Positions 44,775-53,313 of a stretch of DNA of 64,000 nt are shown piece by piece. This DNA comes from CAIWKO01 sp964469155 (lineage in GTDB: Bacteria > Bacteroidota > Bacteroidia > Bacteroidales > CAIWKO01), in assembly GCA_964469155.1 (NCBI GenBank), contig CAYXXU010000003.1:28355-92354 (forward strand). The letters run 5' to 3'. Position numbers and translations under genes: made by a program. How positions within the stretch are numbered: position 1 is the stretch's first letter; every line of letters begins with the position of its first letter. The notes under the pieces were generated by a model, which saw only the letters and a list, made by a program, of their open reading frames with translations, did not search any database and had not been told where the DNA came from.

Positions 44775-46052
44775 TCACTCGGATTTTACTTCATTCTTAC
44801 TTGTTTTCTTGTTTTCGAGCTGACCCCAGGTCCTATCCATTTCCTTTTTCTTGAAATCTTCAGCAATTTTTACATAACGGTTGAAGTTTTTATCTCGTTT
44901 ATGCCCAGAAATTCCACGGGCAGCCATATAATTCATGCCGAGTATGATGCTGTTAGTGAGAAAAGTTTTGCGCGCAGTATGTGTTGTGATTAATTCGTGC
45001 TTAGGAAAAACCGATTCTACAGTCTTTCCACCATAAAAACGTGTCAATGACACAGGGGAATTAATCTTAGCTTTTTCGCAACACTCTTTTATATATTCAT
45101 TGAGCTTTTGATCGGATATTGTCGGCAAAGGGTTTACCCCTTCATCTTTGTATTTATCTAAAATCTGTTGTGAATATTGGTTAAGTGGAATAGTTTCAAT
45201 CACCTTGGTTTTACGAATAGTTTTCTGAATATAACCATCTTTTATATGCTCTCGCCTCAATTCCTGAATATCCGATATTCTAAAACCTGTGAAACAACCG
45301 AAACAGTATATATCCCGGGCTTTCTCTAATCTGTCAGATTCAAATTTAAAATTGTACAAAGTCAATAGTTCATCAATGGTTAGGAAAATGATCTCCTTTT
45401 CACGCTCCGGTGTCGAGAATTTATGGAAGTGATCGCTGATATTGGCTCCCCTATCCTGTGCCCACGAAAGAAATGATTTTAACACATTGGTGATCTTTGC
45501 AAAATAATTGTCCTGAACGATAGTTTCACGCTTTACAAATGCGTAATTCTTGAGGCTATCGTAAAAGCTCATGTCAAGCGCATTCAGGTCTATGTGAGTT
45601 TTGGTATCTTTTTCAAAATCCTTTAAAAAACTTTTTACTGATTCGTATCCCTTGACAGTCCACTTTGCTTTATCTGGCCTGGATGATTCTATATAATCAT
45701 CAAACCATTCAAAGAATTCTTTCTTTTCATTACGAGTTCGTTTTCCAGCAAACCAGTTCTTAAAATAGGCATCGCTTAAAGTAAGATCATTATCAATTGC
45801 ATTCTGGATCGCTCCTTCTGCTTTCCTTCGATAAATGCGTATCATTTTATTAATATGATCATGATTATTATCCTCCTCCCTTTGCGTTGGCGGTCTGACA
45901 ATCTGTTTGTTAGAGTTCCAAAACTTTGGATTTATTGTACAATTTATAAAGATCACTGTACGTTTCTGATGGTAAGTGATGCGCATAATAATCGATTTTT
46001 CACCAGATTTATTTATCTTTCCTGGTTTGAGATAAAAGTTTATATTTGCCAT
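44775..46052 (-). CDS. int: Tyrosine recombinase (island integrase)
   Basis: 425 residues. The N-terminal arm-binding domain (ANINFYLKPGKINKSGEKSI) is of the Bacteroidota transposon/ICE integrase type. A SAM-like core-binding domain (~100-210) precedes the catalytic domain with Arg in CFTGFRISDI, a Lys in IRKTKVIETIP, His-x-x-Arg in TTHTARKTF, His in ISGHKRDKNF and the Tyr nucleophile in NRY. It would cut at the tRNA-Leu core repeat. It is transcribed towards the island interior, away from attR. Downstream (44590-44774) are several GAGTAGAA-like words on the minus strand. Confidence 0.93.
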   Translation of the reverse strand: MANINFYLKPGKINKSGEKSIIMRITYHQKRTVIFINCTINPKFWNSNKQIVRPPTQREEDNNHDHINKMIRIYRRKAEGAIQNAIDNDLTLSDAYFKNWFAGKRTRNEKKEFFEWFDDYIESSRPDKAKWTVKGYESVKSFLKDFEKDTKTHIDLNALDMSFYDSLKNYAFVKRETIVQDNYFAKITNVLKSFLSWAQDRGANISDHFHKFSTPEREKEIIFLTIDELLTLYNFKFESDRLEKARDIYCFGCFTGFRISDIQELRREHIKDGYIQKTIRKTKVIETIPLNQYSQQILDKYKDEGVNPLPTISDQKLNEYIKECCEKAKINSPVSLTRFYGGKTVESVFPKHELITTHTARKTFLTNSIILGMNYMAARGISGHKRDKNFNRYVKIAEDFKKKEMDRTWGQLENKKTSKNEVKSE

Positions 46053-46073
46053 TTACATTGAATTTCATGAGTA

Positions 46074-46116
46074 CAAAGATAATAAAAAATGGGTACCCAA
46101 ATTGAGTACCCAAATT
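46074..46116 (-). promoter_or_regulatory. Integrase promoter with overlapping direct repeats
   Basis: On the minus strand TATCTTTG (46081 to 46074) is an exact -7 element, 21 bp before the integrase ATG. Immediately upstream are two copies of GTACCCAAA (46092-46100 and 46105-46113; TTGGG on the minus strand) matching the pair inside attL. They overlap the expected -33 region, so a protein bound there would both repress int and serve as an arm-site complex. Confidence 0.5.
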
Positions 46117-46220
46117 TTTGTAAAAAAAGAGTATAAATGATTAAAAGAAGATTAAACAATAAATTATAAATATTTGATTTACAGTATTTTTAGAAATTAA
46201 AAGTAAAGCATAATAAAATA

Positions 46221-46243
46221 GGTTCGTGTCCTGTTCCGGGCAC
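46221..46243 (+). other. attR: right attachment site
   Basis: Copy of the tRNA-Leu(CAG) 3' end (22 of 23 bases equal to 4657-4679), without the rest of the tRNA. It marks the right end of the island, 169 bp beyond the integrase start. AT-rich island sequence stops here and core chromosome resumes. Confidence 0.88.
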
Positions 46244-46248
46244 AAAAC

Positions 46249-46272
46249 AGCAGACTTCGGTCTGCTTTTTTT
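46249..46272 (+). terminator. Intrinsic terminator, probably the original tRNA-Leu terminator
   Basis: AGCAGAC (46249-46255), a TTCG tetraloop and GTCTGCT (46260-46266), followed by seven T in a row. It lies 5 bp after attR, where the terminator of an uninterrupted tRNA-Leu gene would be. Bases 46273-46470 show nothing else. Confidence 0.8.
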
Positions 46273-46474
46273 ATTTCCTACAGCTTCGGTCTAACTAAGG
46301 ACTGTTAATTATATCAATTCAAATTTGATCCCAATCCATTATAATCAGAAAGGCAGCCGAAACTCCTAGTCACTAAATTATACCAAAGCTATACGAGTTT
46401 TATTTTAATTTTGGTGAGAATTGGTGTATTAGTGATTTGGTGGCAAAAAAACAAATTTTCGCAGGAGATTCGAT

Positions 46475-46482
46475 TATCTTTG
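46475..46482 (+). promoter_or_regulatory. -7 element TATCTTTG for the glycosyltransferase pair
   Basis: An exact TAnnTTTG match 13 bp before the TTG start at 46496. No clear -33 TTTG. Confidence 0.5.
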
Positions 46483-46495
46483 TAAAAAATAACCA

Positions 46496-47611
46496 TTGAA
46501 GAAAGCTATTGTCTCGGTAATTAATGACATGGTGACCGATCAAAGAGTCGACAGGACATGCATGACTTTAGTGAAACTTGGTTTTACTGTGTTGTTGGTC
46601 GGCAGAAAGAAGAAGAATAGCTATGACCTGCCCGAAAGAAAATACAGAATGCATCGTTTTAGTATGCTTTTTGAAAAAGGACCCTTGTTTTATGCTTTTT
46701 ATAATATCCGCTTATTTTTTCTGCTCCTGTTCAAAAAATCCGACCTGCTGTTTGCCAATGATCTCGACACTCTCCTCCCCAACTATCTTGTTTCAAAATT
46801 AAAGAATATACCGCTGGTTTACGATAGCCATGAGTACTTTACCGAGGTTCCTGAATTGGTCGGCAGGCCATTTGTTCAGAAAACCTGGAAACGCATAGAA
46901 GGTTTTGTTTTTCCCAAATTAAATGATATCATAACGGTAAATGAGTCAATCGCCCAGCTTTATGAAAAACAATATCATAAAACGCTTACTGTGGTCCGTA
47001 ATGTTTCACCCAGGGTTTCGCATGGTACGATTAAGACGCGCAAAGAACTGGGCCTGCCCGAAGACAAACACATAATCATTCTGCAGGGAGCCGGCATAAA
47101 TATCGATAGGGGCTCCGAAGAAGCGCTGGAAGCCATGCAGTATATTGATAACGCCATACTGATGATAGTAGGCGACGGAGATGTGATCCCCCTATTAAAA
47201 GAAAAAGCAAAAGAACCCTGTTATATGGGTAAGGTTTTGTTCATTTCGAAACAACCTTTCCGGCAATTGTATCAGTATACTGTAAATGCCGACCTGGGGC
47301 TTACCCTGGATAAAGATACCAATATCAATTACCGCTACAGTTTGCCAAATAAATTGTTCGATTACATTCATGCCGGAATACCCGTTTTGGCCTCTCCCCT
47401 GCCAGAGATAAAAATGATCATTGACGCATTTCAGATCGGTTGCACTATTGAGAGCCATGATGCCAGACATATTGCCGAAAAGATGCAATTAATGTTATCC
47501 GACGCCAATTCGATGATTGTGTGGAAAAAAAATCTTACACTTGCATCTGAAAAGCTCAATTGGGAAAACGAAGAACTAATACTACTAAAGGTACTGCAGA
47601 AATATGCCTAA
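46496..47611 (+). CDS. Glycosyltransferase, GT4-like
   Basis: 371 residues starting at TTG (KKAIVSVINDMVTDQRVDRT). The GT-B fold has an N-terminal half with VYDSHEYFTEVPEL and a C-terminal nucleotide-sugar half: IIILQGAGINIDRG, ILMIVGDGD, ADLGLTLDKD and the LPNKLFDYIHAGIPVLASPLPE region that holds the E-x7-E-like donor contact. Probably acts in LPS, capsule or O-antigen assembly at the inner membrane face. Overlaps the next glycosyltransferase by 8 nt. Confidence 0.85.
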   Translation: MKKAIVSVINDMVTDQRVDRTCMTLVKLGFTVLLVGRKKKNSYDLPERKYRMHRFSMLFEKGPLFYAFYNIRLFFLLLFKKSDLLFANDLDTLLPNYLVSKLKNIPLVYDSHEYFTEVPELVGRPFVQKTWKRIEGFVFPKLNDIITVNESIAQLYEKQYHKTLTVVRNVSPRVSHGTIKTRKELGLPEDKHIIILQGAGINIDRGSEEALEAMQYIDNAILMIVGDGDVIPLLKEKAKEPCYMGKVLFISKQPFRQLYQYTVNADLGLTLDKDTNINYRYSLPNKLFDYIHAGIPVLASPLPEIKMIIDAFQIGCTIESHDARHIAEKMQLMLSDANSMIVWKKNLTLASEKLNWENEELILLKVLQKYA

Positions 47612-48728
47612 CAAAACGGTCCATATCATCGCTTTCGACATTCCGGTTCCTGTGAACTATGGAGGCGCCATCGACATCTTTTACAAACTGAAAAGCCTGA
47701 AAAATGCGGGAATAAAAATAATCCTTCATTGTTTCGAATACGAGCGCAAGCCATCGGCCATGCTTTATGAGTTCTGCGAAAAGGTGTATTATTATAAGCG
47801 CAATATTTCCAAAACCAAGCTTTTCAACAGCAAACCCTATATTGTTGTGACCCGCGATTCGAAAGACCTTTTGAAACTGTTGCTGCAGGACGATCACCCC
47901 ATTCTGTTCGAAGGTTTGCATACTACGTATTTTTTGAATGACAAAAGGATTCGCAACAGGCGCAAAATTGTCAGAACCCACAATATTGAGCATGATTATT
48001 ATAAGAACCTTGCCTCTGTGGAAAAAGACCTTTTTAAAAGGTATTATTTCATGAATGAGGCCGGAAAGCTTGCCAAATATGAAAAGGTGCTTGAATATGC
48101 CGAAGGCATTGCTGCCATTTCGAAAAACGATACTACTTACCTTTCCACCAAATACAGAAATGTACAGACGGTTTCGGCTTTTCATGCCAACGAAACCATT
48201 ACTTCCAAACCCGGAAAAGGCACCTTTGTACTTTACCATGGCAGCCTCGAAATAGGTGAGAATAACGAAGCTGCCCTGTACCTGGTGAAAAATATCTTTG
48301 CTGGCACCAAATACCCTTTTATCATTGCCGGAAATAAACCTTCGAAAGAATTGAAAGCCGCCATTGCAGGGAAGAGCAATATAGAATTGAGGACCGGCAT
48401 AACCAGCGAGGACATTTACGAACTGATCTCTGAGGCCCACATCAACATACTTCCTACTTTTCAATCAACAGGCATAAAATTAAAGTTGCTGGCCGCCTTG
48501 TTTCGTGGCAGGCACTGCCTGGTCAACACGCCCATGATAGAAAATACGGGGCTCGAAAGCCTTTGCATTTGCAGAGACAGCATTGAAGATACCAGGAAAG
48601 AAGTTAAAAAACTGTTCCAGACGGATTTTAATGCCGGTGAAATTCAAAAAAGGGAGGAAGTGCTTTTACACAATGGCTTTTCGAACGAGTACAATTGCAG
48701 CAAGCTGATTGATATGCTTTTTTATTGA
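47604..48728 (+). CDS. Glycosyltransferase-like protein (GT-B fold)
   Basis: 374 residues. MPNKTVHIIAFDIPVPVNYG begins a GT4-type N-terminal domain (VPVNYGGAIDIFYKLK). IVRTHNIEHDYYKNL, FVLYHGSLEIGENNEAALYL and AHINILPTFQSTGIKLKLLA are GT-B landmarks. Substrate unknown. Translationally coupled to the preceding glycosyltransferase (ATGCCTAA), so the pair probably adds consecutive sugars. Its 3' end overlaps that of convergent ftsE by 7 bp. Confidence 0.8.
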   Translation: MPNKTVHIIAFDIPVPVNYGGAIDIFYKLKSLKNAGIKIILHCFEYERKPSAMLYEFCEKVYYYKRNISKTKLFNSKPYIVVTRDSKDLLKLLLQDDHPILFEGLHTTYFLNDKRIRNRRKIVRTHNIEHDYYKNLASVEKDLFKRYYFMNEAGKLAKYEKVLEYAEGIAAISKNDTTYLSTKYRNVQTVSAFHANETITSKPGKGTFVLYHGSLEIGENNEAALYLVKNIFAGTKYPFIIAGNKPSKELKAAIAGKSNIELRTGITSEDIYELISEAHINILPTFQSTGIKLKLLAALFRGRHCLVNTPMIENTGLESLCICRDSIEDTRKEVKKLFQTDFNAGEIQKREEVLLHNGFSNEYNCSKLIDMLFY

Positions 48729-49423
48729 TTTTTCTGGTTCTCCAACAACAAGCCGTTTTCGATACGAAGTGTCCTGGCAGGAAACCTGCGGAACAGTGAA
48801 TAATCGTGTGTTGCCATAAACACGGCCGTTCCGGTCTTGCTGATATTCATCAGCACTTTTAAAATATCCTCCGAAGTATCCGGATCGAGGTTGCCTGTGG
48901 GTTCATCAGCCAGTATCACTTCAGGATGATTGATCAGGGCACGGGCAATGGCAACCCTCTGTTGTTCACCACCCGAAAGCTGATTGGGCATCTTACTTCC
49001 TTTGCCGCTCAATCCGACATCCTCCAAAACTTCAATACATCTTTGTTTGCTATCGATCTTACTGCTCCATCCGGTGGCATGCATTACAAAAAGCAGGTTC
49101 TCATCTACCGTTCTGTCGGTAAGCAACTGAAAATCCTGAAATACAATCCCCAGTTTCCGGCGCAAAAAAGGCACTTGTTTATGTTTTATAGTCCTGAGGT
49201 CGTAACCCACCACATGGGTAAAACCATCCATGGCAGGCAGGTCGGCATAAATAAGTTTCAGCAGGCTGCTCTTTCCGCTACCGGTAGGCCCGATCAGGTA
49301 TACAAATTCGCCCCGCTCGATGCATACCGAAACATTGGCCAGAACCAGCGCACTGTTTTGAAACACCGATACCTTATCGAGTTGAATGATGGCATTGCTG
49401 CGTATTTTTTGAGTTTCTTCCAT
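48722..49423 (-). CDS. ftsE: Cell-division ABC transporter ATP-binding protein
   Basis: 233 residues from ATG 49423. Walker A IGPTGSGKSSLL, Q-loop VFQDFQLL, signature LSGGEQQRVAIARAL, Walker B VILADEPTGNLD and H-loop ATHDY are in order. VFQNSALVLANVSVCIERGE is the FtsE-type opening. With FtsX it couples septal peptidoglycan hydrolysis to division; ftsX is not in the window. The in-frame TTG at 49471 is rejected because it overlaps the predicted -7 box. Confidence 0.85.
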   Translation of the reverse strand: MEETQKIRSNAIIQLDKVSVFQNSALVLANVSVCIERGEFVYLIGPTGSGKSSLLKLIYADLPAMDGFTHVVGYDLRTIKHKQVPFLRRKLGIVFQDFQLLTDRTVDENLLFVMHATGWSSKIDSKQRCIEVLEDVGLSGKGSKMPNQLSGGEQQRVAIARALINHPEVILADEPTGNLDPDTSEDILKVLMNISKTGTAVFMATHDYSLFRRFPARTLRIENGLLLENQKNQ

Positions 49424-49468
49424 AAAATCAGATTCAGCATGTAAAATTAAGTTTTCTTGTCTATCCGG

Positions 49469-49520
49469 CAAACTTAAAATCGAATTTTGTATGCTTAGGG
49501 GAGCTTTTTTATTAACTTTG
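49469..49520. promoter_or_regulatory. Divergent promoters for ftsE and the AmmeMemoRadiSam gene
   Basis: On the minus strand TAAGTTTG (49476 to 49469) fits TAnnTTTG for ftsE. On the plus strand TAACTTTG (49513-49520) fits for the gene at 49537, with a possible -33 TTTG at 49486-49489. The two face away from each other. Confidence 0.5.
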
Positions 49521-49536
49521 TGTAAAGTAGTGGGAC

Positions 49537-51030
49537 ATGTTACGTTTTGTGATAATTATTTTAGCAATTCTATTGACCATGCCCGAATTAAGCAATTCCC
49601 AGAATCCTATGAAAAATTCAACCGATCGCCCGCCCGCCGTTGCAGGTCAGTTTTATCCGGCCGATTCTGCCAAACTGGAAAAAGAACTTCAGGCTCTTTT
49701 CTCGAAAGCATTACCCAAACAGGCAGCTAATGTTCTGGCCATAATTTCGCCTCATGCAGGATATGTGTTCTCAGGAGAAGTGGCTGCAACAGCCTTCAAC
49801 CAGATTGATGCGGATAAGGACTACCAGACCATCTTCGTGATAGGATCCAGCCACCGTTCATACTTTAACGGGGCCGCCATTTATGTCGACGGGAATTTTA
49901 TCACACCCCTGGGGACGGTGGAAGTGGATACCGCACTGGGCAATAAACTGATTAGCGAGCACAGTGTTTTCAAACGTTACAACGAGGCGCATAATTCGGA
50001 ACATAGCCTGGAGGTGCAGCTTCCGTTTTTACAGTACAAACTCAGGAAGCCTTTCCGCATAGTGCCTATTGTTATCGGAACCGATGATATTGCAGATTGC
50101 AAGCTGGTGGCACGTGCATTATCGCCTTATTTTACGGATGAGAATCTGTTTGTGATCAGTTCCGATTTTTCGCATTATCCCGGATATGCCAATGCGGTTA
50201 TGGTTGATAAACTCACCACCGCAGCCATAGCCGGCAATTCGGCAAAGAATCTGCTGGATGTGTTGCGGTCGAACGAAAAGCTGTCCATTTCAAATCTGCT
50301 GACCAGCCTCTGCGGATGGACTTCGGTGCTGAGCCTGCTGTATATCACCGAAAAGAATGAGAACCTGAATATTTCTGCCATTGAATATAAGAACTCGGGC
50401 GATGCAAACCTATACGGCGATACATCGCGGGTGGTGGGCTACACAGCCATGATTGTATCTGCAAAGGACAAAACTTCTGAAGAGTTCTCCCTATCGGCAA
50501 AAGACAAGGAAAAGCTACTGCAAATTGCCCGCCGGACCCTCGACAGCTATATAAGAAAAGGAAGCATGCCTGAAGTGGATACTTCGACCTTATCGGATCA
50601 ACTGAAAGCCAGGTGCGGGGCTTTTGTTTCGCTGCATAAGAACAGTAATCTGCGCGGCTGCATCGGACGATTCATCGCGAACCAACCGCTATACCTCATC
50701 GTGCAGGAAATGACCAAAGCCGCAGCCACTGAGGATACTCGCTTCAACATTGTGAACATAGCCGAACTGAGCCATATCGATATCGAGATTTCGGTGCTTT
50801 CGCCCCTGCGAAAAATTCAATCTATCGATGAGATCGAAATGGGTACACACGGCATCTACATCATAAAGGGCAACTACAGCGGTACTTTTTTGCCTCAGGT
50901 AGCCACCCAAACAGGCTGGACCAAAGAAGAATTTCTGGGGCATTGTGCGGAAGACAAGGCAGGGATTGGATGGAGCGGCTGGAAAGATGCCGACATTTAT
51001 GTGTATACCGCCATTGTTTTTGGCGAATAA
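49537..51030 (+). CDS. AmmeMemoRadiSam system protein B-A fusion (MEMO1 + AMMECR1)
   Basis: 497 residues. A hydrophobic signal peptide (MLRFVIIILAILLTMPELSN) precedes the MEMO-like domain (~32-310: RPPAVAGQFYPAD, ISPHAGYVFSG, GSSHRSYF, SSDFSHYP), then AMMECR1 (~325-495: FVSLHKNSNLRGCIG, EISVLSPL, FLPQVATQTGW). The fusion normally works with a radical SAM enzyme of the same system; none is adjacent, and the radical SAM gene at 53.9 kb belongs to another family. The exported N-terminus is notable. Function of the system is not established. Confidence 0.88.
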   Translation: MLRFVIIILAILLTMPELSNSQNPMKNSTDRPPAVAGQFYPADSAKLEKELQALFSKALPKQAANVLAIISPHAGYVFSGEVAATAFNQIDADKDYQTIFVIGSSHRSYFNGAAIYVDGNFITPLGTVEVDTALGNKLISEHSVFKRYNEAHNSEHSLEVQLPFLQYKLRKPFRIVPIVIGTDDIADCKLVARALSPYFTDENLFVISSDFSHYPGYANAVMVDKLTTAAIAGNSAKNLLDVLRSNEKLSISNLLTSLCGWTSVLSLLYITEKNENLNISAIEYKNSGDANLYGDTSRVVGYTAMIVSAKDKTSEEFSLSAKDKEKLLQIARRTLDSYIRKGSMPEVDTSTLSDQLKARCGAFVSLHKNSNLRGCIGRFIANQPLYLIVQEMTKAAATEDTRFNIVNIAELSHIDIEISVLSPLRKIQSIDEIEMGTHGIYIIKGNYSGTFLPQVATQTGWTKEEFLGHCAEDKAGIGWSGWKDADIYVYTAIVFGE

Positions 51031-51051
51031 TAAGCCCACTAATCTTTGATA

Positions 51052-51828
51052 ATGACTTTCCGCGAACTGAAGGAACTCCTCGACGAAAAATACGAACAAT
51101 ACAACAGTCCGGCTTTTATAGCCGACGATCCTGTGGTGGTGCCCCACCAATTCTCCCGCAAGGAAGACATTGAGATAGCCGGTTTTTTTGCCGCTACGCT
51201 GGCCTGGGGCCAGCGGCCGCAAATCATACGAAGCAGCCTGCTACTGATGCAAATGATGGACCAGCAACCTTACGGGTTTATCAAAACGGCCTCGGAACAG
51301 GAGATCAGCCGCTTCAGCAGTTTTGTATACCGCACCTTCAACGGGCAGGACTGTATGTTCTTTATTCGTGCCCTGAAAAATATATATGCCAGGCATGGCG
51401 GGCCCGAAGCCGTTTTTACGGAAGCCTACCTCCGCCATAAAGATATAAAAGCTGCCATCAGCGAATTCCGCTCCCTGTTTCTGAGCATACCTCACCCAGT
51501 GAGAAGCGAAAAACATATTTCCAATGCCGCCAAAGATTCGGCCTGCAAACGCATCAATTTATTTTTGCGCTGGATGGTGCGCAGCGATAAGCATGGCGTG
51601 GACTTCGGCTTATGGAAAGGCATCCCCATGTCGGCCCTGTATTGCCCTTTGGATGTGCATACCGGCAATACTTCCCGCGAACTGGGTTTGCTGACCCACC
51701 AACAGAACAACTGGAAAGCCGTGGCCGAACTCACTGAAAATCTCAGGAAATTTGATGCCCTTGACCCGGTGAAATACGATTATGCATTGTTTGGATTGGG
51801 GATTTACGACTCCAAAAAAAGGAGTTAG
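51052..51828 (+). CDS. TIGR02757 family (DUF2400) protein
   Basis: 258 residues. DPVVVPHQFSRKEDIEIAGF, FFAATLAWGQRPQI, LFLRWMVRSD-HGVDFGLW and DVHTGNTSRELGLL are conserved landmarks of this uncharacterised family, which looks distantly related to HhH-GPD DNA glycosylases. The ATG at 51052 is preferred over TTG 51046. It follows the AmmeMemoRadiSam gene by 21 bp and may be co-transcribed. Molecular role unknown. Confidence 0.8.
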   Translation: MTFRELKELLDEKYEQYNSPAFIADDPVVVPHQFSRKEDIEIAGFFAATLAWGQRPQIIRSSLLLMQMMDQQPYGFIKTASEQEISRFSSFVYRTFNGQDCMFFIRALKNIYARHGGPEAVFTEAYLRHKDIKAAISEFRSLFLSIPHPVRSEKHISNAAKDSACKRINLFLRWMVRSDKHGVDFGLWKGIPMSALYCPLDVHTGNTSRELGLLTHQQNNWKAVAELTENLRKFDALDPVKYDYALFGLGIYDSKKRS

Positions 51829-51926
51829 TGGCCGGAAAATATTTCAAGTCTTGATCTTGCTAAAAGCACCATACCCGCAAAGAAAATATCAATTCCGGCA
51901 TCTTCAACAATGATTCCCGACTCTCC

Positions 51927-52136
51927 GGGATTCATTCCCTGAGTGTCGGGAATCAAATCCAGACATCCGGGAATCATTCCCTGAGAGTCGGGAATCAAAT
52001 CCAGACATCCGGGAATCAATCCCGAAGAGTCGGGAATCAAATCGAGACATCCGGGAATCATTCCCGGAGCTCAGGGATTCAATCTCGGAGATCCGGGAAT
52101 CATAATCGGAGACCCGGGAAAGCCCAAAAATGATGT
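51927..52136. repeat. Intergenic array with exact 21-bp period (10 units)
   Basis: GGGAATC or a one-base variant recurs at 51927, 51948, 51969, 51990, 52011, 52032, 52053, 52074, 52095 and 52116, every step exactly 21 bp. Two unit types alternate (GGGAATCAAATCCAGACATCC and a GGGAATCATTCCCTGAG type), giving a 42-bp super-period. The flanking gap (51829-51926 and 52137-52364) holds no recognised gene; minus-strand ORFs here are heptapeptide artefacts. Confidence 0.88.
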
Positions 52137-52364
52137 TTTTGCAGCACCACAACATCTTGGTAGAATGCCCTAAGTCATATTATTACAGCATTTTAACACT
52201 ACACCGACAACAACAATCATTGAAACCGGCTATTCCTTCAGTTACAAGGAACCATTGAAAAATCGAAATTAATATTCTATTTCCGGTTCAGGCAATATAA
52301 AATCCATTCAATAGAGTATCAAGGCATAATTTTTGCTGTTTTCCTCACATCTTAAGGTTTTTAT

Positions 52365-52372
52365 TAAATTTG
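52365..52372 (+). promoter_or_regulatory. -7 element TAAATTTG before the lipoprotein cluster
   Basis: An exact TAnnTTTG match 38 bp before the ATG of the first lipoprotein gene. A second TAAATTTG at 53289-53296 precedes the third lipoprotein gene (ATG 53314), so that gene may have its own promoter. Confidence 0.45.
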
Positions 52373-52410
52373 TGCATCATTCAGGTTACACCGGTCAAAA
52401 TCTAACCACC

Positions 52411-52860
52411 ATGAATACAATCAAAACATTCGTTCTCAGGTTTCGCGCCAACTCGCTGAAGTATATACTTCGGCTGTTAGGCCTCAGTGGTTTCGGACTG
52501 CTGATGTCGTGCACCAAATACGGGGCTCCCGTTGCCGAATATGGTGTGCCCTGGCCCGACAACGGCATTAATTTCCATGGGAAAGTGATTTCGCACGATT
52601 CTCTCATACCCATTCCCAACATTCAGGTTAAGGTATTCAGCGAATATGAAGACACTGCCACTACAAGCACCAATGCTTCGGGTAATTATTCGGCCTATAA
52701 ATATTCGTACGAGAACCAGGTAGTGAAGCTGAAGTTTGCCGACAAAGACGGGCCTCAAAACGGTGAGTTCTTTGATAAGACTATAGAAGTGGATGTAAGC
52801 TTCCGCGATGTGAACAACCTGGAACACCAGGCCGATGTACAACTACAACGCAAACCTTGA
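52411..52860 (+). CDS. Radical-SAM-associated putative lipoprotein 1
   Basis: 149 residues. The leader ends in a lipobox-like LLMSC, then the mature N-terminus reads TKYGAPVAEYGVPWPDNG, with two YGxP motifs. The rest is a carboxypeptidase-regulatory or Ig-like beta domain (FHGKVISHDSLIPIPNIQVK, TSTNASGNYSAY). This matches the TIGR04134-type lipoproteins of the Bacteroidota rSAM/lipoprotein system. It is probably a substrate of the radical SAM/SPASM enzyme at 53884. Four bp separate it from the next lipoprotein. Confidence 0.8.
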   Translation: MNTIKTFVLRFRANSLKYILRLLGLSGFGLLMSCTKYGAPVAEYGVPWPDNGINFHGKVISHDSLIPIPNIQVKVFSEYEDTATTSTNASGNYSAYKYSYENQVVKLKFADKDGPQNGEFFDKTIEVDVSFRDVNNLEHQADVQLQRKP

Positions 52861-52863
52861 TAA

Positions 52864-53259
52864 ATGAAAATAAAAAGAAGAATCTTAAAGATCAGGTCGC
52901 GATTCTATTATTATTTGCTGGTGCTGATAGGCTCCACTTCTGTACTCATGCTTACGAGGTGCCATAACCCCAATTCAGAGGAAGATATAGCGCATCGCAA
53001 CGATTCAATCGCCCGCGCACAAAGACTGCAGGATTCGCTGGCCACAGCCGATTCAATAAACCTGGCGAAAACTTTGCAGGCTGGCCTGGATTCGGTTCGA
53101 CGGGCCGATTCCCTTGCCAAAGCCAAAAAGAAGATCAGGGTCAAACCCCAGGCTCCCCAACAGTACGTTCCGGTGCAGCCCGTGGTCGATTACGGGGTGA
53201 TACCCAACGAAACTCCTGCCACCAAATACGGTGTACCGGTGAACAATTACAAAAACTGA
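52864..53259 (+). CDS. Radical-SAM-associated putative lipoprotein 2 (YG motifs at C-terminus)
   Basis: 131 residues. A basic N-terminus and hydrophobic helix (YYYLLVLIGSTSVLMLTRC) end in a lipobox-like TRC. A linker of repeated DS-A/LA-K/R words (DSIARAQRLQDSLATADS) follows, and the C-terminus has VDYGVIP and TKYGVPVNNY. The leader is clearly related to that of lipoprotein 3, but the YG motifs are terminal rather than next to the lipobox. Likely substrate of the linked radical SAM enzyme. Confidence 0.75.
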   Translation: MKIKRRILKIRSRFYYYLLVLIGSTSVLMLTRCHNPNSEEDIAHRNDSIARAQRLQDSLATADSINLAKTLQAGLDSVRRADSLAKAKKKIRVKPQAPQQYVPVQPVVDYGVIPNETPATKYGVPVNNYKN

Positions 53260-53313
53260 TTTTTCATCGCCCTATTCATAAACTTTTGTAAATTTGGGTC
53301 AAAATCCATTGCT

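Larger units (their letters stand above)
4657..46243. mobile_element. Integrated genomic island (about 41.6 kb) in tRNA-Leu(CAG), carrying defence genes
   Basis: Bounded by a direct repeat of the tRNA 3' end (4657-4679 and 46221-46243), with a tyrosine integrase at 44775-46052 and an excisionase-like gene and primase-helicase at the left end. The interior is visibly more AT-rich than both flanks. No relaxase, type IV secretion or virion gene was recognised, so self-transfer is not evident. The combination of integrase, small DNA-binding proteins and primase resembles phage satellites or mobilisable integrative elements; this is inference. The cargo is almost entirely defence-type genes. Confidence 0.9.

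Noticed and set aside
47556..48464. 302-codon ORF opposite the second glycosyltransferase
   Set aside because: Shadow of a gene with clear GT-B motifs and translational coupling to its neighbour.
51825..52155. Two minus-strand ORFs with heptapeptide repeats
   Set aside because: The peptide repeats arise because 21 bp equals seven codons. Several frames are open at once, and there is no start context or family match.
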